This document shows positions 26,891-37,361 of a DNA stretch of 64,000 nt, piece after piece. The stretch spans positions 62,001 to 126,000 of the forward strand of contig NZ_CP083954.1 of assembly GCF_006442975.2 (NCBI RefSeq). The letters run 5' to 3'. Position 1 is the first letter of the stretch; every line of letters starts with the position of its first letter. Source of the stretch: Mesorhizobium sp. B2-1-1 (GTDB lineage: Bacteria; Pseudomonadota; Alphaproteobacteria; Rhizobiales; Rhizobiaceae). The position numbers and the translations under genes were made by a program. The notes under the pieces were generated by a model. It saw only the letters and a list, made by a program, of their open reading frames with translations, had not been told where the DNA came from and did not search any database.

Positions 26891-28630
26891 ATGTTCGTGG
26901 GGAAAGCCATATCTCGACTTCAAGGGTCTTTGCGGGCCTTCTGCCATCCGCTGGCGCTGGTGCTGATCAGTCTTGCGGGCGTTTTTGGCGCCGGCCGGGC
27001 CGAGCATGAATGGCTGTCGGTGCCGTTCTCGCTGACATTGGTGGCGGCGCTCGCGGGAGCGGTGTTCCTGACATCGGGGCGCCTTGCCTTTTCCGTCTAT
27101 CTCGCCTGGATGGCCGTTGCCCTGGTGACGCTGATCTCGGCGGTCAAATTCCGGATGAAGGGGTTCTCGCTGCACTTCTACGACACGATCTTCGTGTCCA
27201 CGGATCCGGGAGTGTATCGCTTCCTGCTCGGCTCCTATCTCCACCTCATCCTGCCTGTCGCCGCGGTGTTGGTGCTTGGCATCGCCGCAGCGATCTTGAT
27301 CTTTCGCGCCGACCGGAAGCTTGGCTGGCCCGCATCGGCGCGCGCCCTGCTTCTGGCCGTCCTCGTCACGCTGGTGCCGCTGACCTTTCCCGCCGAGGCT
27401 TCGAAGGACCGGTACTTCTACTATATGCAGGGCCGGCACATGTCGGCCTTCTTCATCTCACTGGTGGATCTGCGCAACCTGGTCGTCGAGCCGGCGTTCG
27501 AGCAGCGGCTGCAGGCCGTCGCGCCACAGCCACCCTTCGCCGACACGGTCGACTGCGGCGACCGGGCAGCGCTTCCCGATATTTTCTTCGTGTTGAGCGA
27601 AAGCCAGTCCGATCCAAGCTATTTTCCGCAGATCGCCAGTGGCCCGGGATTCCTGCAGCGATTTGCACCTGCCGCCGGCGAGCCCCGCCCGATGCAGGTC
27701 GAGACGTTCGGCGGCGGCACCTGGATCAGCAATTTGTCCTTGATGACCGGGGTTTCGGCCACCGATTTCGGCTGGCGAAGTCCCTATCTGACGATCACGC
27801 TACAGGATAAGGTCGCCGGCGCGTTGCCGGAGTTGCTGGCGCGCTGCGGCTATCGAACGGCCGCCATGACGCCGATGGACTTTACCTTCGTCAACGAGGG
27901 GCCTTTCTTGAAGTCGATCGGGTTCGAGAACGTCCTCGACATCAAGGATATCGCCGCGCCCTTCTACCATCTGCGCGACAGTTTCTATTACCACGCGGCG
28001 GAGGCATTCATCGCCAGGCACCGCCGGGAAGACGGCCGGCCACTGTTCCTCGAAATCCAGACCATGTTTCCGCACTCGCCCTATGAGGGGCGGATGGAGC
28101 CGGGATTGAAGATGGAAGGCGAGCCTTTCGCGGACGATTTCCAGGTCGGCGAATATCTGCGCCGCATGGCGATCGCGCGCGGCGACCTTCAGGATTTTCT
28201 CAAGCAACGGGAAGCGGAGGCCGGCACGCGCGGCGCCGTGGTGCTCGAATTCGGCGACCACCAGTCCTCGGCGACCAAACCGTTTGTCGATGCGACCGCA
28301 GGCAGTGACGCGCTGGCCAAGCTTGACTCGCTCGCCTATCGCACCTTCTACACCCTCACGACGTTCCATCATCCACTGCGTCACCCGATGCCCGATATGA
28401 CGTCGCTCGATATTGCCTTTCTCAGCGCAAGCCTGCTCGATGCCGCCGGCCTGCCGATGTCACCCGTCATGTCCGATCTGGTGCGGTTGCGTGACCATTG
28501 CGGCGGCAGGTTCCATGGCTGTGCTGACCGGGCCGAGGTGGATGCACATCTGCGCCGCCGCGCCGATTCAGGACTGCTGCATCTTTTCCCGCAAGCTGCG
28601 CCGCTTCATTCACAAGTCGAAACACGGTGA
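26891..28630 (+). CDS. LtaS/OpgB-like membrane sulfatase-fold phosphoglycerol or phosphoethanolamine transferase
   Basis: A 579-residue protein with an N-terminal membrane domain of about five helices (residues 15-170) and a large alkaline-phosphatase-superfamily domain. Active-site marks are DIFFVLSESQSDPSY near 230 (metal-binding Glu), the presumed nucleophile Thr in GGGTWISNLS near 274, and the metal-binding FGDHQSS near 454. Such enzymes move phosphoglycerol or phosphoethanolamine from lipids to periplasmic glucans or lipids. Rhizobia use one to decorate cyclic glucans. The start ATG follows AAAGGA. An AT-rich promoter-like stretch lies at 26815-26860. Confidence 0.8.
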   Translation: MFVGKAISRLQGSLRAFCHPLALVLISLAGVFGAGRAEHEWLSVPFSLTLVAALAGAVFLTSGRLAFSVYLAWMAVALVTLISAVKFRMKGFSLHFYDTIFVSTDPGVYRFLLGSYLHLILPVAAVLVLGIAAAILIFRADRKLGWPASARALLLAVLVTLVPLTFPAEASKDRYFYYMQGRHMSAFFISLVDLRNLVVEPAFEQRLQAVAPQPPFADTVDCGDRAALPDIFFVLSESQSDPSYFPQIASGPGFLQRFAPAAGEPRPMQVETFGGGTWISNLSLMTGVSATDFGWRSPYLTITLQDKVAGALPELLARCGYRTAAMTPMDFTFVNEGPFLKSIGFENVLDIKDIAAPFYHLRDSFYYHAAEAFIARHRREDGRPLFLEIQTMFPHSPYEGRMEPGLKMEGEPFADDFQVGEYLRRMAIARGDLQDFLKQREAEAGTRGAVVLEFGDHQSSATKPFVDATAGSDALAKLDSLAYRTFYTLTTFHHPLRHPMPDMTSLDIAFLSASLLDAAGLPMSPVMSDLVRLRDHCGGRFHGCADRAEVDAHLRRRADSGLLHLFPQAAPLHSQVETR

Positions 28631-28645
28631 CGGCGCGACGCGGCC

Positions 28646-30229
28646 TCAGTGTGTCGGCCCGGCCCCCAGCGTCGCCACCGTCTTGAGGGCGCCGTCGAGC
28701 ATGTCGCCCTTCTCGTCCTTCAGCGCCGCCTCGCGCAGCCGCCTGATCCAGTCAGCGGCGTCGGCGCGCCCCTTGAGCAGGTCGAGCGCCGACAGCACGC
28801 GGTCGAACTTCGACTGGGCACGGACATGGGTGTCGCTGTAGCCCTTGATCAGCCGGCGGCAGTTCAGTATCTCGACGGCCAATGCATAGTCCTCACGCGC
28901 ATGGCCCAGCGCCAGCGCGTACCAGCTCTCCAGATGTGCGGCTTCCACCTTGTGGCGCAGCAGGCGGCGGCGCCAGCGGCGCAGGCCGCCGATGAACCAC
29001 AGAGCGGTGAAGCCGGCAAAACTATCGGTACGGATGCGTCGGCCGCGATTGATGCGACGGTCAAGGAAGGCGGCGAGCTTCGGCCGGTTCTCGATGTAGC
29101 TGCCCAGCCCCGCCGGCAGCGTGCCGCAGAACTCCTCGATGCGCGGATGGAAATACTCGGTCACCTGCAGGACCGAGCCATCCCTGACGCCGACCTCCTT
29201 GCGCACGCGCCTGTCGCGGGTCGAGCGCGTCTTCAGGTCGGCGACGCGGATCATGTCATCGTAGCATAGGGCGTTCGCCAGATGCTTGGCCGCGGCGATC
29301 GAGAGGGCATAGGCTCGATCAGGCCCGTCCAGCACGACGGCTTTGTCCAGGCGGTCGAGATATTCGCGTCCATAGGCAATGTCCTGATAGTCCACGACCT
29401 TTCGCAGACCGCGCAGCGCCATGTCGCGCACCGACACGGGCATTACGTCGACGCGGGCGGCCAGGGCCTGCCAGCCTCGCAGGAGGTCTTGCGGGCCACT
29501 CACCTGTCCAGCAGCCAGGGCGGAGCCGACGACAGCAGCTTCCGCCGGTTTTGGCGCAGCCGATGATGCCGTGCCGCGCGCGCGATCATAGGCGGCGCCG
29601 AAGGCAGCGAGGCTGGCCTTGACGCCGCGGCCACCGGCGCCGATCGCCTCCTGGTAGCTTTCGCGCGTGAACGGCAGGGCGCCGGAGCCCGCCAGCGCGC
29701 CAAGCAGACTGGCCGAGATCATCGAGCCGCTGTCGGCGGCGATCTTTTCCATGTCGAAAGCGATGAAGCGCTTCGATGCGGCTTCAGCCGTCGCGTGCAC
29801 CTTCGACGACGACGCCCTGCCGTCGCCGGGCTCGATCTTTTCCGACACGGCAGCGATGCGGTGCGACGAGGTGATCAACGTCGTGCGGTCGGGAGTGACA
29901 AAGCCGCGGATGATGGCGCGGCCGGCTTCCATCAGTTCGGCAGCGATCAAAATGTCGACGTCGCCTTGCGAGGGCGACAGCGCGAAGACCGGCAGGCGGC
30001 CGGTGTCACGGGCCATCTCGACATAGTAGATGGTGGCGCCGGTGCGCTGGGCGACGCCGGCCACCGAGGTCGATTGCGCGACGTAACCGTTGCGCTCCGC
30101 GACGTCGGTGATCCAGTCGGCAAGCACGCCGCCGCCCTGGCCGCCGACGGCGAGCACCGCAAGCTTGATAACGCGTTCGTCGTCGGCGGCGCCTGCCTTC
30201 GGGCGCAGTGAGGCGTTGTGATCAAGCAT
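28646..30229 (-). CDS. Indolepyruvate ferredoxin oxidoreductase beta-family subunit, extended
   Basis: A 527-residue protein. Residues about 20-210 form the pyruvate:ferredoxin oxidoreductase gamma-type domain (LAVLAVGGQGGGVLADWI, VAGVAQRTGATIYYVEMA). About 300 residues follow that classical IorB (about 200 residues) lacks, including RGLRKVVDYQDIAYGREYL and HLESWYALALGHAREDYALAV. The start overlaps the alpha-subunit stop by eight bases. With the alpha subunit it would oxidise aryl-2-oxoacids to arylacyl-CoA with reduction of ferredoxin. It is the last gene of the minus-strand aromatic operon. Confidence 0.82.
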   Translation of the reverse strand: MLDHNASLRPKAGAADDERVIKLAVLAVGGQGGGVLADWITDVAERNGYVAQSTSVAGVAQRTGATIYYVEMARDTGRLPVFALSPSQGDVDILIAAELMEAGRAIIRGFVTPDRTTLITSSHRIAAVSEKIEPGDGRASSSKVHATAEAASKRFIAFDMEKIAADSGSMISASLLGALAGSGALPFTRESYQEAIGAGGRGVKASLAAFGAAYDRARGTASSAAPKPAEAAVVGSALAAGQVSGPQDLLRGWQALAARVDVMPVSVRDMALRGLRKVVDYQDIAYGREYLDRLDKAVVLDGPDRAYALSIAAAKHLANALCYDDMIRVADLKTRSTRDRRVRKEVGVRDGSVLQVTEYFHPRIEEFCGTLPAGLGSYIENRPKLAAFLDRRINRGRRIRTDSFAGFTALWFIGGLRRWRRRLLRHKVEAAHLESWYALALGHAREDYALAVEILNCRRLIKGYSDTHVRAQSKFDRVLSALDLLKGRADAADWIRRLREAALKDEKGDMLDGALKTVATLGAGPTH

Positions 30230-32375
30230 CGGCGAACACCAGACGGCGGCCTTCGCGGCGACGCTGCAAAAGCCCGATGACCGCGCGCCGGGCGCTCTCG
30301 AGGAAGCGGTCCCAGCGGCTCGGATTGTGCACGACATCGGCGCGATAGAAGGACGGGCACAGCACCGCCGCATCGGCGACTTCGCCGCAATTGCCGCAGC
30401 CGACGCAGTTCTGATCGATGCTCGCGACAGGATCGTCGCGCAGCGGATCGTCGAGCGACTTCACCGACAGCGACGGGCAGCCGGACAGCCGCATGCAGGC
30501 GTGGTCGCCGGTGCAGATATCCTCGTCGACACCGAACTTCGGCTTGACGACGCGCGTCCCACCCTTGATCGCCTTGTCGACCAGGGGCTTTTCGCGGCGC
30601 TGGCGGTTGAGCATGCATTCCGACGAGGCGACGATGACTTTCGGGCCTTTCTCGTCCGTGGTCAGCGCCTCGCGCAGCGTGTCCTGCATCTTGCCGACGT
30701 CATAGGTGCGGTCGACATGGCGCAGCCACTTGACGCCCATGCCTTTCACGGCCTCGGTGATGGGATGCTTGGTCGACTTGGTCTTGTTGCCGGCGCGTGA
30801 CGACAGAATGTCCTGCCCTCCCGTCGCGGCCGAGTAGAAATTGTCGACAATGACGATGACGCCGTCGTTCTTGTTGAACACCGCATTGCCGATCGAGGAG
30901 GTCAGGCCATTGTGCCAGAAGCCGCCATCGCCGACGAAGGAGATCGAGCGGCGCTTGGCGTCGGGCGAATTGAAGGCCGAGGCCGAGGCCGGGCCGAGCC
31001 CGTAGCCCATTGTGGTGGCGCCGAGTTCGAAGGGCGGCATGATCGAGAACAGGTGGCAGCCGATGTCGGACGCGATGTGGTGCTTGCCGAGTTCCTGTTC
31101 GACCAGTTTTGTCGCGGCAAAGATCGGCCGCTCCGGGCAGCCGATGCAGAAACCGGGCGGTCGACCTGGAACGACATTGATCAGGTCCGCCGTGTCGACG
31201 CCGTCGCCGACCTTGTTGGGAGCCCGCACTTCGCCGGGCAGAAGATGCGGCGCCTCGGTGCGCAGGAAGGCGCCGATGCCGTCGAGCATGACCTGGCCGG
31301 TATATTCGCCGGCCATCGGCAGGTGCTCCTTGCCGACCAGGCGGGTGCCACGCCCGGCCTTGTGCAGCATGGCGGCAAAGGCCTGTTCGATGTAGTTGGG
31401 CTGGCCTTCCTCGACGACCAGCACCGCCTGCTTGCCTTCGCAGAAGGACAGAAACTCGTCGTCGATCAACGGATACACGGCATTGAGCACGTAGAGCGGC
31501 ACGTCGGTCTCGCCATAGGTGTCGGCAAGGCCGAGCCGCTGCAAAGCGCGGATGACGGAATTGTACATGCCGCCCTGCATGACGATGCCGACGGAGCCGT
31601 GATCGGAACCGAAGATCTCGTTGATCTTGCGGCTCTTGATGAAATCCACCGCCGCCGGCCAGCGCTTCGCGACCTTCTCCTTCTCGTGCAGGAAGGAAGC
31701 GGGCGGCAGCACGATGCGGCCGGTGTCGCGGCGGGGCGCCTCCAGCGCATCGGCCACCGTCATCGGCGGCCGCTTGTTGTCTTTGGCGGTGAAATGACCG
31801 TGGACATGGCAGCAGCGGATGCGCACCTGCAGCATGACAGGCGTGTTGGAGGCCTCGGACAACTCGAAGCCGTCTTCCACGGCCTTGACGATCGAGGGCA
31901 GGTTCGGGCGCGGGTCGAGCAGCCAGACCTGGCTCTTCATGGCGAAGGCATGGCTGCGCTCCTGCATGATCGAGGAGCCCTCGCCATAGTCCTCGCCGAC
32001 GATGATCAACGCACCGCCGGTGACGCCGCCGGAGGCGAGGTTGGCGAGCGCGTCGGAGGCGACGTTGGTGCCGACCGTCGACTTGAAGGTCGCCGCGCCG
32101 CGGATCGGATAATGCACCGAGGCCGCCAGCATGGCGGTGGCGGTGGCTTCCGAGGCGCTCGCCTCGAAATGCACGCCGAGTTCGCCCAGAATGTCCTGTG
32201 CGTCGGCCAGCACGTCCATGAGATGGCTGATCGGCGCACCCTGGTAGCCGCCGACATAGCCGACGCCGCATTGCAGCAGCGCCTTGGTGATGGCGAGGAT
32301 GCCTTCGCCGGCAAATTCCTCGCCCGCGCCGAGCCTCAGCTTTTCGACTTCCTTGGCAAAAGACCGTTCGGCCAT
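30222..32375 (-). CDS. Indolepyruvate ferredoxin oxidoreductase alpha-family subunit
   Basis: A 717-residue thiamine-diphosphate enzyme subunit. The N-terminal pyrimidine-binding domain (AITKALLQCGVGYVGGYQG), CIGCPERPIF and the TPP motif GDGGFWHNG with NAVFNKND near residues 480-505 are typical of IorA. The C-terminal ferredoxin-like part is unusual. One site is a regular CVGCGNC motif with a distal Cys near 670. The other is spread as CTGDHAC and a third Cys, so the first cluster may be altered. An AAGGAGG site precedes the ATG. Substrates could be indolepyruvate or related aryl oxoacids. Confidence 0.85.
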   Translation of the reverse strand: MAERSFAKEVEKLRLGAGEEFAGEGILAITKALLQCGVGYVGGYQGAPISHLMDVLADAQDILGELGVHFEASASEATATAMLAASVHYPIRGAATFKSTVGTNVASDALANLASGGVTGGALIIVGEDYGEGSSIMQERSHAFAMKSQVWLLDPRPNLPSIVKAVEDGFELSEASNTPVMLQVRIRCCHVHGHFTAKDNKRPPMTVADALEAPRRDTGRIVLPPASFLHEKEKVAKRWPAAVDFIKSRKINEIFGSDHGSVGIVMQGGMYNSVIRALQRLGLADTYGETDVPLYVLNAVYPLIDDEFLSFCEGKQAVLVVEEGQPNYIEQAFAAMLHKAGRGTRLVGKEHLPMAGEYTGQVMLDGIGAFLRTEAPHLLPGEVRAPNKVGDGVDTADLINVVPGRPPGFCIGCPERPIFAATKLVEQELGKHHIASDIGCHLFSIMPPFELGATTMGYGLGPASASAFNSPDAKRRSISFVGDGGFWHNGLTSSIGNAVFNKNDGVIVIVDNFYSAATGGQDILSSRAGNKTKSTKHPITEAVKGMGVKWLRHVDRTYDVGKMQDTLREALTTDEKGPKVIVASSECMLNRQRREKPLVDKAIKGGTRVVKPKFGVDEDICTGDHACMRLSGCPSLSVKSLDDPLRDDPVASIDQNCVGCGNCGEVADAAVLCPSFYRADVVHNPSRWDRFLESARRAVIGLLQRRREGRRLVFADA

Positions 32376-32420
32376 TTTTGGCCTCCTTCCGTTGCCGCCC
32401 GGCAGCGGCGGCGCGTACGT

Positions 32421-32902
32421 CTAGATGTCGTGCTTGCGAATGTTCTTCAGCATCTTTTGCAGCGTGGCGATCAGCGCTGCGTATTCGGCGTCGTCGACAT
32501 CGTCGAACATGGCCTCGAAAGCGTCATGCATGGCCGGCCAGGCGCGGGTGAACTCGGTGCGGCCTTCGTCGGTCAGGAACACATGGCGGATGCGACTGTC
32601 GCTAACCCCCTGCTCGCGCCGCACAAGCCCCTGCCCCTCAAGCGTGTCGAGCGTGCGGCTCAAGGTGGACTGCTCGATCACCGTGTAGACCGAGAGGTCG
32701 TTGACGGTGACGCCGTCGGTGACCGACAGCACCGCGAGCGCCCGCACCTGCGAAATGGTCAGGCCCTGCTTGCGGAAATCGTCGCGCAAGGTGGCGTTGT
32801 AGCGGCCCATGATGCGGTTCATCAGATAGGGCGCGAATTGCTGCAGGCCGATCTGACCCAAGGTCGATATGCGCTGGCGCTTTTCCGCGATTTTCTGCTC
32901 CA

Positions 32903-32906
<4 letters not shown>
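32421..32906 (-). CDS. MarR family transcriptional regulator (first copy)
   Basis: A 161-residue winged-helix regulator. The DNA-binding region reads LTISQVRALAVLSVTDG, then VYTVIEQSTLSRTLDTLEGQG (recognition helix near residues 70-90) and the wing DSRIRHVFLTDEG. Its start overlaps the stop of the upstream FAD-protein gene (ATGA). MarR proteins of aromatic clusters usually repress until an aromatic acid binds. This one is a candidate for the palindromes at 35645, 43285, 50760 and 51649. Confidence 0.9.
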
Positions 32907-34474
<1,568 letters not shown>

Positions 34475-34520
34475 TGGCGGTTCCCCGTGGGCAGCGGATA
34501 GGCTTGGGAGGTCAGTCCTC

Positions 34521-34688
34521 TACGGCGCTCCCCTCTGTCCTGCCGGACATCTCCCCCTTTTGGGGGGAGATTGGCTGTCATCACCGCTTTCGCCAATCTC
34601 CCACGTTGCAGGAATGAGAGGGGCGCCGAAGCTGCCAATCTCCCCCCTTGAGGGGGAGATGTCCGGCAGGACAGAGGGGGGCGCCGTA
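34521..34688. repeat. Palindromic intergenic repeat, copy 1
   Basis: The element has long inverted ends: TACGGCGC and CCTCTGTCCTGCCGGACATC at the left match the right-hand GATGTCCGGCAGGACAGAGG and GCGCCGTA. Internal CTCCCCC/GGGGGAG blocks form smaller hairpins. The right half is almost identical to the element at 47725-47889. It lies between the cyclase and FAD-protein genes of one operon. It resembles the RIME-type mosaic repeats of rhizobia and has no coding capacity. Confidence 0.8.
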
Positions 34689-34764
34689 GGGCGCGAGTGC
34701 CGCCAACCTGCCTCCCTATCGCATCGCCCGCGCGCATGATCTTCTCCCGAAGATCCACTTCGCC

Positions 34765-35556
34765 CTATTTGCCCGGCACCAGCGCCAGGGCGCGGATCGG
34801 GCTGCCGGTGCCGTGCTCGATCTTGAGCGGCGCGGCGATCAGGATGGCGCCCTTCGGCGGCAACTGGTCGAGGTTGCACAGGCTGGCCAGACCATAGCGG
34901 TTGGCCTTGTGCATCAGCGTGTGGGCCGGGAATGGCGGCTCCATGCCGCCGGCCTTGCCGGCATCGGTGCCGATCGTCTCCGAGCCCCAGCCCTTGATGT
35001 CCTTGCTGATCAGGAACTGGATTGCTTCCGCCGTCGGGCCGGGCGTGTGTGGGCCGGTCTCGTTGGCGTTGAGGAATTCGGCTTCCGAGCCGTTGCGCTT
35101 GTACCAGTCGGTGCGCATCACCACCCATTCGCCGGCGTTGATGGCGCCATGCTTGGCTTCCCACGCCTTGATGTGATCGACGGTGAGCAGGAAATCATGG
35201 TCTGCGGCGGCTTCCTTGGAGCAGTCGATGACATTGACCGGACCAATAAAGTTCTGCGCCGGAATGGTGTCGGTGGCGCCATCCGGATAATCCTTGCCGC
35301 TGATCCAGTGCTGCGGCGCGTCGAAATGCGTGCCCGAGTGTTCGCCGAGCTTCAGCCAGTTCCAGGCCCACCAGGGACCATTCTTGTCGTAACGGGAGAT
35401 GTTATGGATCTCGACCTTCGGCGTGTCGACGGCAAGTTCCGGCGGCAGCTTGATCAGCGGCGTGTCAGGACCGAGCGGCGCCGACAGGTCGACCACCTTG
35501 ATGGCGCCTGAAAGAAGCTGGCCGGCGACTTCGCCGAGGAGTTGTTGCGTATCCAT
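34765..35556 (-). CDS. Cyclase-family metal hydrolase, isatin hydrolase/kynurenine formamidase-like
   Basis: A 263-residue protein with the cyclase-family metal signature HSGTHFDAPQHW (about residues 71-82), a second region GPHTPGPTAEA and the ending NLDQLPPKGAIL. Family members hydrolyse the lactam of isatin or N-formylkynurenine, or act on other cyclic amides. Text such as GKDYPDGATDTIP and SETIGTDAGKAGG brings it nearest, from memory, to isatin hydrolases, which open isatin to isatinate on the way to anthranilate. This is inference. The start is the ATG of MDTQQLLGEV, which follows an AGAGGGAACAGAG stretch on this strand. Confidence 0.8.
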   Translation of the reverse strand: MDTQQLLGEVAGQLLSGAIKVVDLSAPLGPDTPLIKLPPELAVDTPKVEIHNISRYDKNGPWWAWNWLKLGEHSGTHFDAPQHWISGKDYPDGATDTIPAQNFIGPVNVIDCSKEAAADHDFLLTVDHIKAWEAKHGAINAGEWVVMRTDWYKRNGSEAEFLNANETGPHTPGPTAEAIQFLISKDIKGWGSETIGTDAGKAGGMEPPFPAHTLMHKANRYGLASLCNLDQLPPKGAILIAAPLKIEHGTGSPIRALALVPGK

Positions 35557-35644
35557 GGTCTCTGTTCCCTCTTGTCTGATGTGCTGAAGGCTCGTCTCGG
35601 CCCTTAATATCCTACTAGACGAAAACATATGCATCTGCAATTAT

Positions 35645-35658
35645 CTTTAAGCATAAAG
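35645..35658. promoter_or_regulatory. Putative MarR-type operator, site a
   Basis: CTTTAAGCATAAAG is a dyad with arms CTTTA and TAAAG around AGCA. It lies in the divergent gap between the cyclase gene and the second FAD-protein gene, 8 bases before the GTG start of the latter. The same layout recurs at 43285, 50760 and 51649. Confidence 0.55.
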
Positions 35659-35665
35659 GAAATGG

Positions 35666-37249
35666 GTGCGGGGCGTGAGCGAGTTCGACGCCATCTTTGT
35701 CGGGGCGGGCCACAACAGTCTGGCTTGCGCCGCGCATCTGGCGCTCAAAGGCTGGAAAACCGGGGTTTTTGAGCGCAGTGCAAATATCGGCGGCGCCGTC
35801 CAGACCCGCGAATTCACGCTGCCGGGTTTCCGACACGATTTCGGCGCGATGAATCTGAGCCTGTTCGCCGGCTCGGCCTTCCACCAGAAATATGCAAATG
35901 AATTGAAAGCCCACGGGCTGGAATTCGCGCCGGTTTCCGACTGTTTCGCCAGCGCCTTCCCGGACGGACGCTGGTTCGGCGTCAGCAACGATCTGGAAAA
36001 GACGGCCGCGCGCATGGCTGCCTTCTCCGCCGCCGATGCCGCCACGTGGCGCAAGCTGGTCGCCGCCTTCCCGGCGGAAGCAGAGCATCTGTTTCGCCTC
36101 TTGGGATCACCGATGAGCGCCCGCGCCCTTGCCGGCACGGCGTGGAACCTTTGGCGCAAGAAGGGCCTCGCCGGCGCGCTCGACACCGGGCGCCTGCTGC
36201 TTTCCTCGCCCCGCGCGTGGCTGGAGGAGACTTTCGAGTCGCCCCATGTGCGGGCGACGCTCGCCACCTGGGGCATGCATCTCGACTTTGCGCCCGACAT
36301 CGCAGGCGGTGCCGTGTTCCCTTATCTGGAATCCATGGCCAACCAGAGTTTCGGCATGGTGCTGGGCAAGGGCGGCGCCCACACCATCATTCGTGCCTTA
36401 TCGGGGATGGTCACGGGCGCCGGCGGCAAGATCTTCACCAACGCCGAGGTGGCCGAAATCACGGTTTCGGCCGGCAAGGCGACGGGTGTGCGGCTCAAGT
36501 CCGGTGAGACGCACACGGCCACCAGGGCGGTCATTGCCGGCGTTGCACCCAAGGCGTTGGCCGGCACGCTTTTGCCCAACGGTTCCGGCGACGCCGGCTT
36601 CGACACGGCGATGCAAAAATTCCGGCACGCGCCGGGCACCATGATGATCCATCTGGCGCTAGACGATCTGCCGGACTGGCGCGCCGGCGCCGAGTTGCGG
36701 CAGTTCGCCTATGTGCATCTGTCACCGTCGCTCGACGCCATGTCGCGCACCTATCAGCAGGCGATGGCGGGCGTGCTGCCGGACGAGCCGGTGCTGGTCC
36801 TCGGCCAACCAACCGCGGTCGATCCGTCGCGCGCGCCTCAAGGCAAGCATGTGCTGTGGGTGCAGGTGCGCATGCTGCCGGCAGAAATCCTTGGCGACGC
36901 CGCCGGCAAGATCACGCCCGCGCATTGGGATCAGGTCAAGGATCGCTATGCCGAGCGCGTGCTCGACATCGTCGAAACCTACGCGCCCGGCCTGCGAGCC
37001 AAGATCCTTGGCCAGGCCGTGTTCTCGCCCATCGACCTCGAGCGCGAGAACCCGAACCTCGTCGGCGGCGACCAGGTTTGTGGTAGCCACCACCTGGCAC
37101 AGAATTTCCTGTTTCGCCCGGCACGCGGCTACGCCGGTTGGAACACGCCTGTGGCCAATCTGCATCTCACCGGTGCCGCCACATGGCCGGGCGCCGGCAC
37201 GGGTGCCGCCTCGGGCTTCATGCTGGCGCAACAGCTTGGCGGGAGGTAG
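35666..37249 (+). CDS. CrtI/PYROXD2-like FAD-dependent oxidoreductase (second copy)
   Basis: A 527-residue homologue of the protein at 32903-34474, with FDAIFVGAGHNSLACAAHL, FERSANIGGAVQTRE and C-terminal GAATWPGAGTGAASGF. Both share NLVGGD near the C-terminus. The start is GTG with AAGGA about six bases upstream; a GTG three codons later is the alternative. It is divergent from the cyclase gene across a probable shared operator. Two related desaturase-like proteins could act as partners or in successive steps. The substrate is unknown. Confidence 0.85.
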   Translation: MRGVSEFDAIFVGAGHNSLACAAHLALKGWKTGVFERSANIGGAVQTREFTLPGFRHDFGAMNLSLFAGSAFHQKYANELKAHGLEFAPVSDCFASAFPDGRWFGVSNDLEKTAARMAAFSAADAATWRKLVAAFPAEAEHLFRLLGSPMSARALAGTAWNLWRKKGLAGALDTGRLLLSSPRAWLEETFESPHVRATLATWGMHLDFAPDIAGGAVFPYLESMANQSFGMVLGKGGAHTIIRALSGMVTGAGGKIFTNAEVAEITVSAGKATGVRLKSGETHTATRAVIAGVAPKALAGTLLPNGSGDAGFDTAMQKFRHAPGTMMIHLALDDLPDWRAGAELRQFAYVHLSPSLDAMSRTYQQAMAGVLPDEPVLVLGQPTAVDPSRAPQGKHVLWVQVRMLPAEILGDAAGKITPAHWDQVKDRYAERVLDIVETYAPGLRAKILGQAVFSPIDLERENPNLVGGDQVCGSHHLAQNFLFRPARGYAGWNTPVANLHLTGAATWPGAGTGAASGFMLAQQLGGR

Positions 37250-37361
37250 CAGCCGAAACGCATTGGGGTGGAGCAAGGCAAGGTACGGTTGCCCAGGGAA
37301 CCCACTGATCAAACAACGAAGCCGTGCACGGAAAACAGAAAAACCAACAAGGGGAACGACC

